Assembly (NCBI GenBank): GCA_041940305.1
Contig: JBGTSJ010000012.1
Location: 124,001 to 188,000, forward strand
Source of the DNA: JBGTSJ01 sp041940305
GTDB lineage: Bacteria > Planctomycetota > Planctomycetia > Planctomycetales > Planctomycetaceae
Reading direction: 5' to 3'
Length of the DNA stretch: 64,000 nucleotides
The notes under the pieces were generated by a model. It saw only the letters and a program-made list of their open reading frames with translations. It did no database searches and had not been told where the DNA came from. Position numbers and translations under genes: made by a program. Shown piece by piece: positions 41,376 to 49,822 of this stretch (the stretch's first letter is position 1; every line of letters starts with the position of its first letter).

Positions 41376-42287
41376 TCAGAGATCGAGCAGTTCGTCCATC
41401 AACTGAGCCGTGTCTTCCAGGGAATTGTCGTTCCCCTCGCGGGTGGCCCAGCCGCTGAAGTTGATCTCCGCCAGCGCCTTGCGGACTTCGGGCCAGTTGA
41501 CGTCCCCTTCACCCAGCCGGCAGAAGCCGTTGGTGGCCCCCCAGTCCTTCACGTCCAGCTTGATGATTCGCTGCCCGAGCGCGCGAATCCAGTCCTCGGC
41601 CGGACCGAACTTGCGGCAGTTGCCGATGTCGAAATACGCACCGACCCACGGGCTGCCGATGGCGTCCACGTAGTCGCGGTACTGCTCGGGCGTTTCGCAG
41701 AAGCCGTTCCAGACGTTCTCGATCAGCACGTGAATGCCCCGCTTCGCGGCGGTGGGCAGCACGTGCCGCACCTCCGCAATGGACCGCTCCCAGACATGGT
41801 CGTGATTCTCTTCAGGCCCAGTCACCCGACCCGGGACGAGCAGCACGGAGGAAGCGCCGATCGCGTGCGCGTCCTCAATCGCCTGGATCAAGGCCAGCCG
41901 GCCCCGTTCGCGAGCCGCGGGGTCAGGAGACGAGAGACGATAGTCGTCCCCCCAATGCACGCCGTCCACGACGCCGTGCACAGGCACCCCGGTCTCGGCG
42001 ATGGCGTCGCGCAATGCGGCGACGTCCGGGATGTCGGGGCTGCCCCCCTCGATGCCGTCGAAGCCCAGCTCTTTGTACTGCTTCAGCCGGGCGAGCATCG
42101 CGGCCTGGTCCTCGCCGATGCCCCCCCCTTTGTTCGCCTTGAAGATGCGCCCGCGATTCGTAGCGGTCCGTTCCGACGGCTCGTTCGCTCCCAGAACGCT
42201 TCGCGTTGCCGCCCCCCCGGCCAGCCCGGCCGCCGCCAGCGCACTCACCTGCAGAAACTCGCGACGGCTGGTGTTCAGGTCGTTCAT
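41376..42287 (-). CDS. Tat-exported sugar isomerase/epimerase-like TIM-barrel protein
   Basis: The start was set at ATG 42287 because it gives a Tat signal with SRREFLQVSALAAAGLAGG; the longest frame (42485) adds 66 residues with no signal character. The 303-residue product has the xylose-isomerase-like TIM barrel: GFDGIEGGSPDIPD, then VHGVVDGVHWGDD, VLLVPGRVTGPEENHD, VLIENVWNGF and YFDIGNCRKFG. Its Glu, Asp and His residues fit the family metal site (E in LIENVWN, D in YFDIGN, H in VHWGDD). Such exported members are frequent in planctomycetes and may be hydroxypyruvate-isomerase or 3-keto-sugar-related enzymes. The substrate is unknown. Confidence 0.87.
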   Translation of the reverse strand: MNDLNTSRREFLQVSALAAAGLAGGAATRSVLGANEPSERTATNRGRIFKANKGGGIGEDQAAMLARLKQYKELGFDGIEGGSPDIPDVAALRDAIAETGVPVHGVVDGVHWGDDYRLSSPDPAARERGRLALIQAIEDAHAIGASSVLLVPGRVTGPEENHDHVWERSIAEVRHVLPTAAKRGIHVLIENVWNGFCETPEQYRDYVDAIGSPWVGAYFDIGNCRKFGPAEDWIRALGQRIIKLDVKDWGATNGFCRLGEGDVNWPEVRKALAEINFSGWATREGNDNSLEDTAQLMDELLDL

Positions 42288-42804
42288 GGTCAGCTCACTG
42301 GTGTAACGCAGGAGGGATTGAGGCACGCTCGTCGATGGCGAGTCAGCGCCATATGTGCGGCAGATTATCATGCGCCACGGATCATACAGCGCGTGACAAA
42401 CTGCCGTCCAACGGGCGGGGTTCAGCGAAACAGGCAGGGAGACAGACATCCACCGTGGCACACCACTGGCGGACTCGGTCGACATGCTGGGTGACGCCCT
42501 GGTGCTGTTTCTGCGCTCGGCTCTGTCCGTCCTGAAAGGCGGCTGGTACGCTTACCGAACGGCTTGGCGGCGAACCCGATCGGACGATGGGCCAACTTGC
42601 CGCGTCTGTGTTGCCGGCCAGTCGCGACGCCTGCAGCAGGGCACGTCTTGCTGGCTCCATTGAACTCGAGAACGAACAATCGCGCGAAACCCCGCCTCCC
42701 TGCTTCAGCGAGTTCCTCCGGCTTCTGCCGCATTGTGTGATTCAAGACTGCCCCGCAGGGACAGAGGGTTGGGAAAGCGCTCCTTGTTTTCGTGAGGCTT
42801 GAGC
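42288..42804. other. Divergent intergenic region, about 500 nt
   Basis: It lies between the isomerase-like gene (minus) and the sugar kinase gene (plus). Short open frames on both strands show no domain. I saw no RNA gene, hairpin with T-tract or promoter that I would defend. Confidence 0.4.
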
Positions 42805-43896
42805 ATGCGTGTTGTCACGTTCGGCGAGGTGATGTTGCGGCTGGCGCCGCCCGGGTTCTACCGGCTGAGGCAGTCCGTGCCGGGCACGCTGGATGCGACT
42901 TTCGGCGGCGGCGAACTGAATGTGGCCGTGTCGGTGGCGCTGCAGGGTGGAGCGTCGGCCTTCCTCACGGCCGTCCCCGATAACGTCATTACCGACAGCC
43001 TGGTGCAGGAATTGGGAAAGCTTGGCGTCGGAACCGACCTGATCCAGCGCGAGGAGCGAGGCCGGTTCGGCATCTACTTCGTCGAAACGGGCGCGAACCA
43101 GCGGAGCGGGACGGTGACCTATGATCGCGAGGGGGCCAGCATTGCGCTCGTGGGGCCGGACGCCTATGACTGGGACACGGTGTTCGCCGATGCGGGGTGG
43201 TTTCACATCACCGGGATTACGCCTGCATTGAGCGATGTGGCGGCCCGGTCGGCTCTGGAAGCGGTGCGGCAGGCCAAGGCCCGCGGCGTCACGGTCTCGT
43301 GCGATCTGAACTTTCGCAAGAAGCTGTGGCGCTGGCGGACCGGCACGAAACCGGTGGACCTGGCGCGCGACACGATGCGCGGCATGATGCCGTTCATCGA
43401 TGTGGTGATCGCCAACGAGGAGGACGCCGACCTGTCGCTGGGCATCGCGGCGCCGCATTCGGACGTCGAGAGCGGCCAGCTGAATCGCGACGGATACGTG
43501 GGCGTGGCCCGGACGATCGTGCAGCAGTTTCCCAACGTCTCTCGCGTGGCGATCACGTTGCGGGAGAGCCTTTCGGCCAGCCACAACAACTGGGGCGCGA
43601 TGCTCTATGACGCCGGCACGAAACACTCCTGGTTCGCCCCGACGGATGCCGCCGGGGAGTACGCCCCCTACGAGATCCGCAACATCGTCGACCGCGTCGG
43701 TGCGGGGGATTCATTCTCCGGAGCATTGATCTATGCGCTGAATGACGGCACGCTGGGTCAGCCGGAGTCCGCCCTCCGTTACGCGGTGGCGGCCAGCTGT
43801 CTCAAGCACAGTATTGTCGGCGACTTTAACTATGCGTCGCGAAGCGAAATCGAGGCGCTGATGTCCGGCTCCGGCAGCGGCCGCGTGCAGCGGTAG
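42805..43896 (+). CDS. PfkB-family carbohydrate kinase (2-keto-3-deoxygluconate kinase-like)
   Basis: The start was placed at ATG 42805 (GAGG about 8 nt upstream) in preference to TTG 42799, giving 363 residues. PfkB signatures are complete: the N-terminal GEVMLRL and GGGELNVAVSVALQGG, the central DLNFRKKLW, and the C-terminal VDRVGAGDSFSGAL, in which Asp302 is the catalytic base and the preceding GAGD forms the anion hole. The protein is about 40 residues longer than ribokinase, typical of the 2-keto-3-deoxygluconate-kinase-like group. It would phosphorylate a sugar acid in the cytoplasm with ATP. The neighbouring isomerase-like and Gfo/Idh genes fit sugar or sugar-acid degradation, but no aldolase gene is nearby. 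Confidence 0.92.
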   Translation: MRVVTFGEVMLRLAPPGFYRLRQSVPGTLDATFGGGELNVAVSVALQGGASAFLTAVPDNVITDSLVQELGKLGVGTDLIQREERGRFGIYFVETGANQRSGTVTYDREGASIALVGPDAYDWDTVFADAGWFHITGITPALSDVAARSALEAVRQAKARGVTVSCDLNFRKKLWRWRTGTKPVDLARDTMRGMMPFIDVVIANEEDADLSLGIAAPHSDVESGQLNRDGYVGVARTIVQQFPNVSRVAITLRESLSASHNNWGAMLYDAGTKHSWFAPTDAAGEYAPYEIRNIVDRVGAGDSFSGALIYALNDGTLGQPESALRYAVAASCLKHSIVGDFNYASRSEIEALMSGSGSGRVQR

Positions 43897-43985
43897 CTCC
43901 CCGGCATGCGGCATTGATGCCGAATCTCGCCCGATTGTCGTCTGCACCGGCCGGCGCCACTTTTTCGTTGATTCGATCCTGCTCC

Positions 43986-45482
43986 ATGTCTTATCCCCGC
44001 ATCGGTGCATTCAAGTCCGTCGATCAACTGCGGGAACGGCTCGATGAGCTGGGCCTGGAGTTGCCATGCGACGACGAACCGCTGTCGATGGCGGAGGGCT
44101 CGCCGCTCGCTCAGCCGCTGGTGATCGGCGACTTCAAGGTCGGCAACCGGTGGTGCGTGCATCCGATGGAAGGCTGGGATGGCACCGCAGACGGACGGCC
44201 GAGCGAACACACCCTGCGACGCTGGCGGCACTTCGGGGAGTCGGGCTGCAAGCTGATCTGGGGAGGCGAAGCGTTCGCCGTGCAGCAGGACGGCCGCGCG
44301 AACCCGAACCAGTTGTATTACGACCCGAAGCGCCGCGGCGACTGTATCGCTTCGCTGCGTCAACTGCTGGAGACGCTCAGGAGCGGGCATGCAGCACGAT
44401 TCGGCGACGCGGCCCTTTATGATCTCCTGGTCGGCCTGCAATTGACGCACTCCGGCCGGTACTCGCGGCCCAATCGCAAAGACCGGGCCGACCCGCGGAT
44501 TGCATATCATCATCCGCTCCTCGACCGGCGGGTCGGCATCGATCCTCAGGACGATGACGCGCTGTGGACCGACGAGGAGTTCCGCGGTCTGATCGATCGC
44601 TACGTTGAGGTCGCGCAGGCGGCGAGCGAGGCGGGCTTTCAGTTCGTGGATGTGAAAGCCTGCCACGGATACCTGCTGCACGAGACGCTCTCGGCGCACG
44701 CGCGACCGGGACCGTTCGGCGGGAGCTTTCTCAACCGTATCAGCCTGCTGATCGGGATCGTGAATGCGATCCGCGCGACGTGCCCGCAGTTGATGATCGG
44801 CGTCCGGTTGAGCCTGTTCGACTTCCTGCCGTATCGCCCGGACCCCGAACTCTCACGTCCCGGCAAGCCGGGACCGGGCATCCCGGAGCGGCCGGACCCA
44901 CACGATGCGGCGGCGAAGTCCGTTCTCCCGTTCGGCAGTCGCCGAGACGATCCGCTGGCGATCGACCTGGCGGAACCGATCGACTTGATCGCCCAATTGA
45001 GCATCGCGGGCGTTCAGCTCTTCAATCTGAGCGCCGGCTCGCCGTATTACAACCCGCACATCCAGCGGCCGGCCTTCTACCCCCCCTCGGACGGTTATCA
45101 ACCGCCGGAGGATCCGCTGGTCGGCTGCGTGCGACAGATTCAGGCAGTGCGGAAGGTGAAGGAAGCACTGCCCTCCGTACCTGTGGTCGGTACGGCTTAC
45201 ACGTACTTTCAGGAATTCCTGCCGCATGTGGCGCAGGCGGTGGTGCGGGCCGGATGGGTGGACAGCGTCGGCATCGGGCGGCTGGTGCTGAGCGATTGGG
45301 ATCTGCCGGCCAGGGTGCTGGCGGGAGACGACTATCGCGCGGCGAAGAAAATCTGCCGCACATTCAGCGACTGCACGACCGCTCCGCGAAACGGCATGAT
45401 CTCCGGCTGCTTTCCGCTGGATGAACACTATAAGTTGCTGCCGGAGGCGGAGCGGCTGAAGCAGGTCAAACGGGGCGAATAA
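43986..45482 (+). CDS. NADH:flavin oxidoreductase (Old Yellow Enzyme family)
   Basis: The start was set at ATG 43986 (MSYPRIGAFKS), giving 498 residues; the longest frame adds 24 residues. The FMN-binding TIM barrel shows VHPMEGWDGTADGRPSEHTLRRWRHFGESGCKLIWGGEAFAV, spanning the first strands, then LQLTHSGRYSRPN with the conserved His region, VDVKACHGYLLHE, and the C-terminal VGTAYTYFQEFLPHVAQAVV and SVGIGRLVLSDWDL. The length suits the larger OYE class, here without a C-terminal FeS/FAD reductase part. Members reduce activated C=C bonds or related groups with NAD(P)H. A GTG start 1 nt after the stop begins the acetyltransferase gene, so the two are probably translationally coupled. Confidence 0.88.
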   Translation: MSYPRIGAFKSVDQLRERLDELGLELPCDDEPLSMAEGSPLAQPLVIGDFKVGNRWCVHPMEGWDGTADGRPSEHTLRRWRHFGESGCKLIWGGEAFAVQQDGRANPNQLYYDPKRRGDCIASLRQLLETLRSGHAARFGDAALYDLLVGLQLTHSGRYSRPNRKDRADPRIAYHHPLLDRRVGIDPQDDDALWTDEEFRGLIDRYVEVAQAASEAGFQFVDVKACHGYLLHETLSAHARPGPFGGSFLNRISLLIGIVNAIRATCPQLMIGVRLSLFDFLPYRPDPELSRPGKPGPGIPERPDPHDAAAKSVLPFGSRRDDPLAIDLAEPIDLIAQLSIAGVQLFNLSAGSPYYNPHIQRPAFYPPSDGYQPPEDPLVGCVRQIQAVRKVKEALPSVPVVGTAYTYFQEFLPHVAQAVVRAGWVDSVGIGRLVLSDWDLPARVLAGDDYRAAKKICRTFSDCTTAPRNGMISGCFPLDEHYKLLPEAERLKQVKRGE

Positions 45483-45483
45483 C

Positions 45484-46020
45484 GTGGCGGAATCCGGCAC
45501 CACTGAACCGCAGGCACGTTTCCACAGCGAGACCGACGCGGATCGCGAGCGGATTCGTCATGTGAATGCGATTGCGTTCGGCCAGGACGGCGAAGCGGAC
45601 CTGGTGGACGCCTTGCGAGACAGCGGCGTGCTCGTTGTCTCTCTGGTGGCCGAGGTGAATGGAAGCGTCGTCGGGCACGTTGCATTCAGCCCGGTGAGTC
45701 TCGAATGTGCGCCGGAGGCGCACCGCGGCGTGGGGCTGGCGCCGGTGGCGGTATTGCCAAAGCATCAGCGGCGGGGAATTGCGGCAGAGCTGATCCGCCG
45801 CGGCCTGGCGGAATGTGCGACTCTGGGCTATTCCGGAGCGGTCGTGCTGGGTGATCCGGCCTATTACGGGCGATTCGGTTTTCGACCGGCCTCGGAGTTC
45901 GGATTGCGTTGCGAGTATGACGTGCCGGCGGAGGCCTTTATGGCGCTGCCGCTTGTGGAGTCAGGATTTGAGGATTGCTCCGGCCTCGTCCGCTACGACG
46001 CGGCGTTTGCGAATGTGTAG
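45484..46020 (+). CDS. GNAT-family N-acetyltransferase
   Basis: The GTG start at 45484 lies one base after the OYE stop at 45482. The 178-residue product has the GNAT core: VVSLVAEVNGSVVGHVAFS (beta-2 to beta-4) and LAPVAVLPKHQRRGIAAELIRRGL, whose QRRGIA is the acetyl-CoA pyrophosphate-binding loop. VVLGDPAYYGRFGFRPA completes the YhbS-like pattern. Such proteins move an acetyl group from acetyl-CoA to an amine of a small molecule or protein. The acceptor is unknown. The next gene starts 10 nt downstream. Confidence 0.9.
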   Translation: MAESGTTEPQARFHSETDADRERIRHVNAIAFGQDGEADLVDALRDSGVLVVSLVAEVNGSVVGHVAFSPVSLECAPEAHRGVGLAPVAVLPKHQRRGIAAELIRRGLAECATLGYSGAVVLGDPAYYGRFGFRPASEFGLRCEYDVPAEAFMALPLVESGFEDCSGLVRYDAAFANV

Positions 46021-46029
46021 GATGCGGAC

Positions 46030-46485
46030 GTGAATGACGGTCAACTGCTGACGCATCCGAACCGCGAACTGATCGCGCTGGGTATCCGCCAACCGTGGGC
46101 GGAGCTGATCCTGCGCGGCATCAAGACAGTCGAAGTCCGCTCGCTGCCGACGCGGGTCCGCGGACCGATCTATCTGTATACGTCGCAGAAGCTGGCCGAC
46201 ATCCCCGCCGCAGTCGAGGCCGTGCGGAACCACGGACTGAATCCGGAGGCCCTCACGCTCGGGCGAATTGTGGGGACTGTCGAAATCGTCGATTCGCGTC
46301 CCTGCACCCCGGCCGACGTCCGACCGTCATGCGTCCCCGAGCCTCTGCTCAACGGGCGCAACGGATGGGTGCTGCAGAATCCGCAGCGGCTGGACGATCC
46401 GCTGCGGCCCCGATTTCTGCCGTACGGCGTCTGGTTCTATCCGTTCCGCCGCCGCAACGGGGCGGACGCGCGGCGCGCCACGTGA
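46030..46485 (+). CDS. ASCH-domain protein
   Basis: GTG-initiated, 151 residues. The ASCH signature is clear: ALGIRQPWAELILRGIKTVEVRSLPTR opens the domain and GRIVGTVEIVDSRP lies in the strand that closes the RNA-binding barrel; GNGWVLQNPQRLDDPL-like residues follow. ASCH domains are PUA-related and are proposed to bind RNA or nucleotides, acting in translation regulation or nucleic-acid modification. It lies between a GNAT acetyltransferase and an rRNA methyltransferase with gaps of 9 nt on each side, a very tight operon that supports an RNA-related role. Confidence 0.87.
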   Translation: MNDGQLLTHPNRELIALGIRQPWAELILRGIKTVEVRSLPTRVRGPIYLYTSQKLADIPAAVEAVRNHGLNPEALTLGRIVGTVEIVDSRPCTPADVRPSCVPEPLLNGRNGWVLQNPQRLDDPLRPRFLPYGVWFYPFRRRNGADARRAT

Positions 46486-46494
46486 GACGATGCC

Positions 46495-47676
46495 ATGCCG
46501 CTGGACATCATCGTCACCACGGCGTTCGGACTCGAAGCGGTCGCGGCGCGCGAACTGAAGGAACTCGGGTACGCCGAGACCACCGTCGAGGACGGGCGCA
46601 TCCGTTTCGCGGGGGATGTGCGGGCCGTCTGCCGCGCCAACATCCGGCTGCGCGCGGCGAGCCGCGTGCTGGTGGCGGTCGGTGAGTTCCCGGCGACGGA
46701 CTTCGGCGAACTCTTCGACCGGACGCGGGATCTGCCGTGGGAGGACTGGATTCCCGTGGACGGCGCGTTCCCGGTGCGCGGGCGGAGCGCGCGCTCGAAG
46801 CTGCACAGCGTGCCGGACTGCCAGAGCATCGTGAAGAAAGCCGTGGTCGAGCGGCTGAAGTCGAAGTACGGCCGTGACTGGTTCGACGAAACGGGGCTGT
46901 CATACGGAATCGAAGTCAGCCTGCTGCAGGACCGGGCGACGCTGACGCTCGACACTTCGGGCGAGGCGCTGCACCGGCGCGGCTACCGGACGCTCGTTGG
47001 AGCAGCGCCGCTTCGGGAGACGCTGGCGGCGGCGCTCGTGCTGCTGAGCTACTGGAACCGGGAGCGGCCGCTGATCGATCCCTGCTGCGGTTCCGGGACG
47101 ATCGCCGTCGAGGCCGCGCTGATCGGCCGCGGGATTGCGCCGGGGATCAACCGGTCGTTCGCGGCGGAACAATGGCCTCAATGGAACAGGGACGACTGGG
47201 ACGACGCGCGCCGCGAGGCGCGCTCGCTTGAGCTGCCTCCGTTGCCGCTTCGCATCATCGGCACCGACATCGATTCGCGCGTGCTGGACCTCGCGCGGCA
47301 GCATGCCGTCGCCGCCGGCGTCGCGGACGACATCCACTTCCAGCAGAAGCCGCTCGCGGATCTGCGCTCACCGAAGCGTTACGGCTGCGTGATCACCAAC
47401 CCGCCATACGGCGAGCGGATCGGAGAGAGCCGCGAGGTCGAGCGGCTGTACCGCGAGATGGGCTGGGTGCTTGCGCCGCTTGAGACGTGGTCGCATTACA
47501 TCCTGACGTCGCATCCCGAGTTCGAGCGGCTGTTCGGCCGCAAAGCCGATCGCCGGCGCAAGCTGTACAACTCAAACATCGCCTGCACGTACTACCAGTT
47601 CTTCGGCCCCAGGCCGCCGCGCGTTGAGGTCCGACCCGACGCGGAGCGCGCCCTTCCGCCTACTGAGCCGGACTGA
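46495..47676 (+). CDS. THUMP-domain class I rRNA/tRNA methyltransferase (RlmL-like)
   Basis: A 393-residue protein. Residues 1 to about 155 hold the ferredoxin-like and THUMP domains (IVTTAFGLEAVAARELKELGY, then FPVRGRSARSKLHSVPDCQSIVKKAVV). The methyltransferase domain follows, with motif I DPCCGSGTIAVEAALIGR and the catalytic NPPY at residues 302-305. This is the layout of RlmL N-terminal-type N2-guanine methyltransferases that modify 23S rRNA (m2G2445 in E. coli) and of the related Bacillus YpsC. The RlmK half of the E. coli fusion is absent. It is the last gene of a tight plus-strand run with the GNAT and ASCH genes. Its 3' end overlaps the convergent lipoprotein gene by 17 nt. Confidence 0.92.
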   Translation: MPLDIIVTTAFGLEAVAARELKELGYAETTVEDGRIRFAGDVRAVCRANIRLRAASRVLVAVGEFPATDFGELFDRTRDLPWEDWIPVDGAFPVRGRSARSKLHSVPDCQSIVKKAVVERLKSKYGRDWFDETGLSYGIEVSLLQDRATLTLDTSGEALHRRGYRTLVGAAPLRETLAAALVLLSYWNRERPLIDPCCGSGTIAVEAALIGRGIAPGINRSFAAEQWPQWNRDDWDDARREARSLELPPLPLRIIGTDIDSRVLDLARQHAVAAGVADDIHFQQKPLADLRSPKRYGCVITNPPYGERIGESREVERLYREMGWVLAPLETWSHYILTSHPEFERLFGRKADRRRKLYNSNIACTYYQFFGPRPPRVEVRPDAERALPPTEPD

Positions 47677-49570
47677 TTATCTCGGCGGAGGCCGGGATGA
47701 CGCCGCCGCCGGTTTCGTACGAATTGGCCTGGCCGCGCGGAATCTGGATGGCGCCCCCCGCATAGGTATTGCGGGCGGCGACGACCTGCCGCAGCGCCTG
47801 CAGGAGTTCGACCTGCTGCCCCGCACCATCGCCGACCGAGAGCTGGACGTCCTGCACGACGAATTGCGTCCCTTCGCGCACCAGCATCACGCGCGTGGTC
47901 CGCGTGGCGTCGGCCAGTTCGACCAGCGTGTGATCGGGAGCCGTCGCCCGGATCGACCGGACCGGGAGCGTGAGGTGCTGGACGAGATCAAAACCGATAT
48001 CGGGGACGCTGTGCGTGTGCGTCCATGCCATGCGGTCCAGACCCGGACCCGATGTGCGCCGCAGGAGCTCCATGTCGTGATGATGGGCGCCCAGCGCGAA
48101 GCCGTAGACCGGAATCAGCACCTCGAGATTGGCGCGCAGCGAATTCGAGCGGTCGGCCACGGGCAGCAGGACGTCATCAACCAGCATCCGGCCGCGGCTC
48201 GACTTGAGGACATACGTGAGGGCCCGCGAGCCCTGCATGACGGTGACTTCGGCGGTCGGCCCCTGGAATACGGTCGCCACGACGCGCGGCTCGGCCGCCT
48301 CAATCTCCGGCATGGGAACCGCCTGCAGTACCGGGTCGATGGCGACGTTCCAGACGCGGTCGGAGAACTCGGTGGTCGAGAGCACCATCAGCCGGGCGCG
48401 GTCGCGGGCAATGAGGGCCTCGGCGAACAGATCGACCGTCGCCTGCGTGGTGAACAGAGCCGACATCCGCTTCCGCTGACCGGTGGCCCCCTCGTACAGA
48501 GTGACCTCCTCGACCGCGTAATCGGGCAGGCTCGATCCGGGGACGCCGGCATCGGCATTGCGGCTGGCGAGCGTCACCATATAGGACATGTTCGGCTGCG
48601 GCAGCACGACGTCCACCCGCTCGCCGTGATGATGGTATTCATACTTGGCGGCGAGAAGTCCGACGACCGGAAGCGGAATCGTCGCCAGGTCGGCCGCAAT
48701 GAGGGAGTTCTTGTAGAAGCCGGGCGTCGTGGCGGCTTCGAGACCGGCGCGGTCCGCCGCGGCGTAGGCATTGAGAAACTTCGTCGTCGACTGCAGTGCG
48801 CCCGCCATCACCTTCACGGATGCGACCGGCTTGTCGTCTTTCGACTCCGTGGCGACGTCGGTCACGCGCCACTGGTTCTCGTTGAGCGCCAGGCTGATCA
48901 TCAGCTTGCCACCAGTGCGGGACACCATGACCACCGCCCGTTCGCCGTCGATCCGGGCTTCGGGCCGCATGGAGCGCGGATTCACGCCCTCCACCATCGC
49001 GGCGGTCACCTGCTGCAGGTAGGTCGGCGGCAACGGCGAGAGTGAGGACTGCAGTTCTGGCGAAGTGATTTCGAGCGTCTCTTCCCGCGAACCGGTGCTC
49101 CAGGCGGTTACGAATTCGCGGACCGTCAGCAGCAGGTTCATCTGCTCGGTGACGGACTTGGTGACCGGTTCGCCGCGGCTCGTCTTGTTTTTGGTGATAA
49201 AGACGTCGTCCACCACCCAGCGACGGCGGCCGGGTTCCCGGATCAGGTGATACTCGACCGTGTCGTGCTTTTCCTCCGAGTCCCCCACCTGCACCGTGAC
49301 GTGCTTGAGGTTCGCGGAGACGTCCTCCACCTGCAAAACCGTGAGCTTTCCCTGAGGCAGGTTCAGCACTTTCAGGTCATCGCCGGCTTCCGGCAGGCGC
49401 AAGGCCTGCTGGGCAAAGCGTTCGGAGGCGACTTCGCGGATGTCTTCGGTCTTCGCCTCGGCAACGCTGGCAGCGAAGGCGTCGATGGCCCGCGACGTCA
49501 TCAGGTTGGCGCAGCCGGCGCCCGAACTGGCGAGCAGCGCACCGGTGAGGAAGGTCCTGGTCCAGGACAT
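47660..49570 (-). CDS. Lipoprotein with four NTF2-like repeats, function unknown
   Basis: A 636-residue protein with a lipoprotein signal; GAGC puts the modified residue at Cys20. The mature part carries four repeats of an NTF2/SnoaL-like or DUF4878-like cone unit. Their opening helices read FAASVAEAKTEDIREVAS, FVTAWSTGSREETLEITS, FLNAYAAADRAGLEAATTPG and FAEALIARDRARLMVLST, each followed by strands ending in W-x-VxDV-like or LVDDVLL. NTF2-like folds bind small molecules or serve as scaffolds; no catalytic residues are evident. It is downstream of the disordered-tract membrane protein on the same strand, separated by a palindrome. The 3' end overlaps the convergent methyltransferase gene by 17 nt. 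Confidence 0.72.
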   Translation of the reverse strand: MSWTRTFLTGALLASSGAGCANLMTSRAIDAFAASVAEAKTEDIREVASERFAQQALRLPEAGDDLKVLNLPQGKLTVLQVEDVSANLKHVTVQVGDSEEKHDTVEYHLIREPGRRRWVVDDVFITKNKTSRGEPVTKSVTEQMNLLLTVREFVTAWSTGSREETLEITSPELQSSLSPLPPTYLQQVTAAMVEGVNPRSMRPEARIDGERAVVMVSRTGGKLMISLALNENQWRVTDVATESKDDKPVASVKVMAGALQSTTKFLNAYAAADRAGLEAATTPGFYKNSLIAADLATIPLPVVGLLAAKYEYHHHGERVDVVLPQPNMSYMVTLASRNADAGVPGSSLPDYAVEEVTLYEGATGQRKRMSALFTTQATVDLFAEALIARDRARLMVLSTTEFSDRVWNVAIDPVLQAVPMPEIEAAEPRVVATVFQGPTAEVTVMQGSRALTYVLKSSRGRMLVDDVLLPVADRSNSLRANLEVLIPVYGFALGAHHHDMELLRRTSGPGLDRMAWTHTHSVPDIGFDLVQHLTLPVRSIRATAPDHTLVELADATRTTRVMLVREGTQFVVQDVQLSVGDGAGQQVELLQALRQVVAARNTYAGGAIQIPRGQANSYETGGGVIPASAEIISPAQ

Positions 49571-49784
49571 GAGGCCTCTTCCTGAGGTCGGGCAGTCGCC
49601 GGAACCCGGGGATGACGGACATCCTGTCCGTCGGCGCGCACAAGGGCGCGACGGGGTTACGGCACCTGGATTGTGACGAGGGTTTTGAGAGAGGGGCGGG
49701 CGTTGTTGCAGAATGCGCAGGGGGCGTCAAGACGCGGAACGGCCCGATGCGCGGCATCAGCAGGGGTTGCCGGTCGCGCGATGA

Positions 49785-49807
49785 GCGGCGGGGTTGAACC
49801 CCGCCGC
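49785..49807 (-). terminator. Palindrome downstream of disordered-tract gene
   Basis: Arms GCGGCGGGG and CCCCGCCGC pair perfectly (9 bp, 5-nt loop TTGAA) beginning 16 nt after the stop at 49823 on the minus strand. There is no T-tract. The same palindrome, with one compensated base pair, occurs upstream of the same gene at 53835-53857. Confidence 0.6.
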
Positions 49808-49822
49808 GCGTGGCAGAGAACG

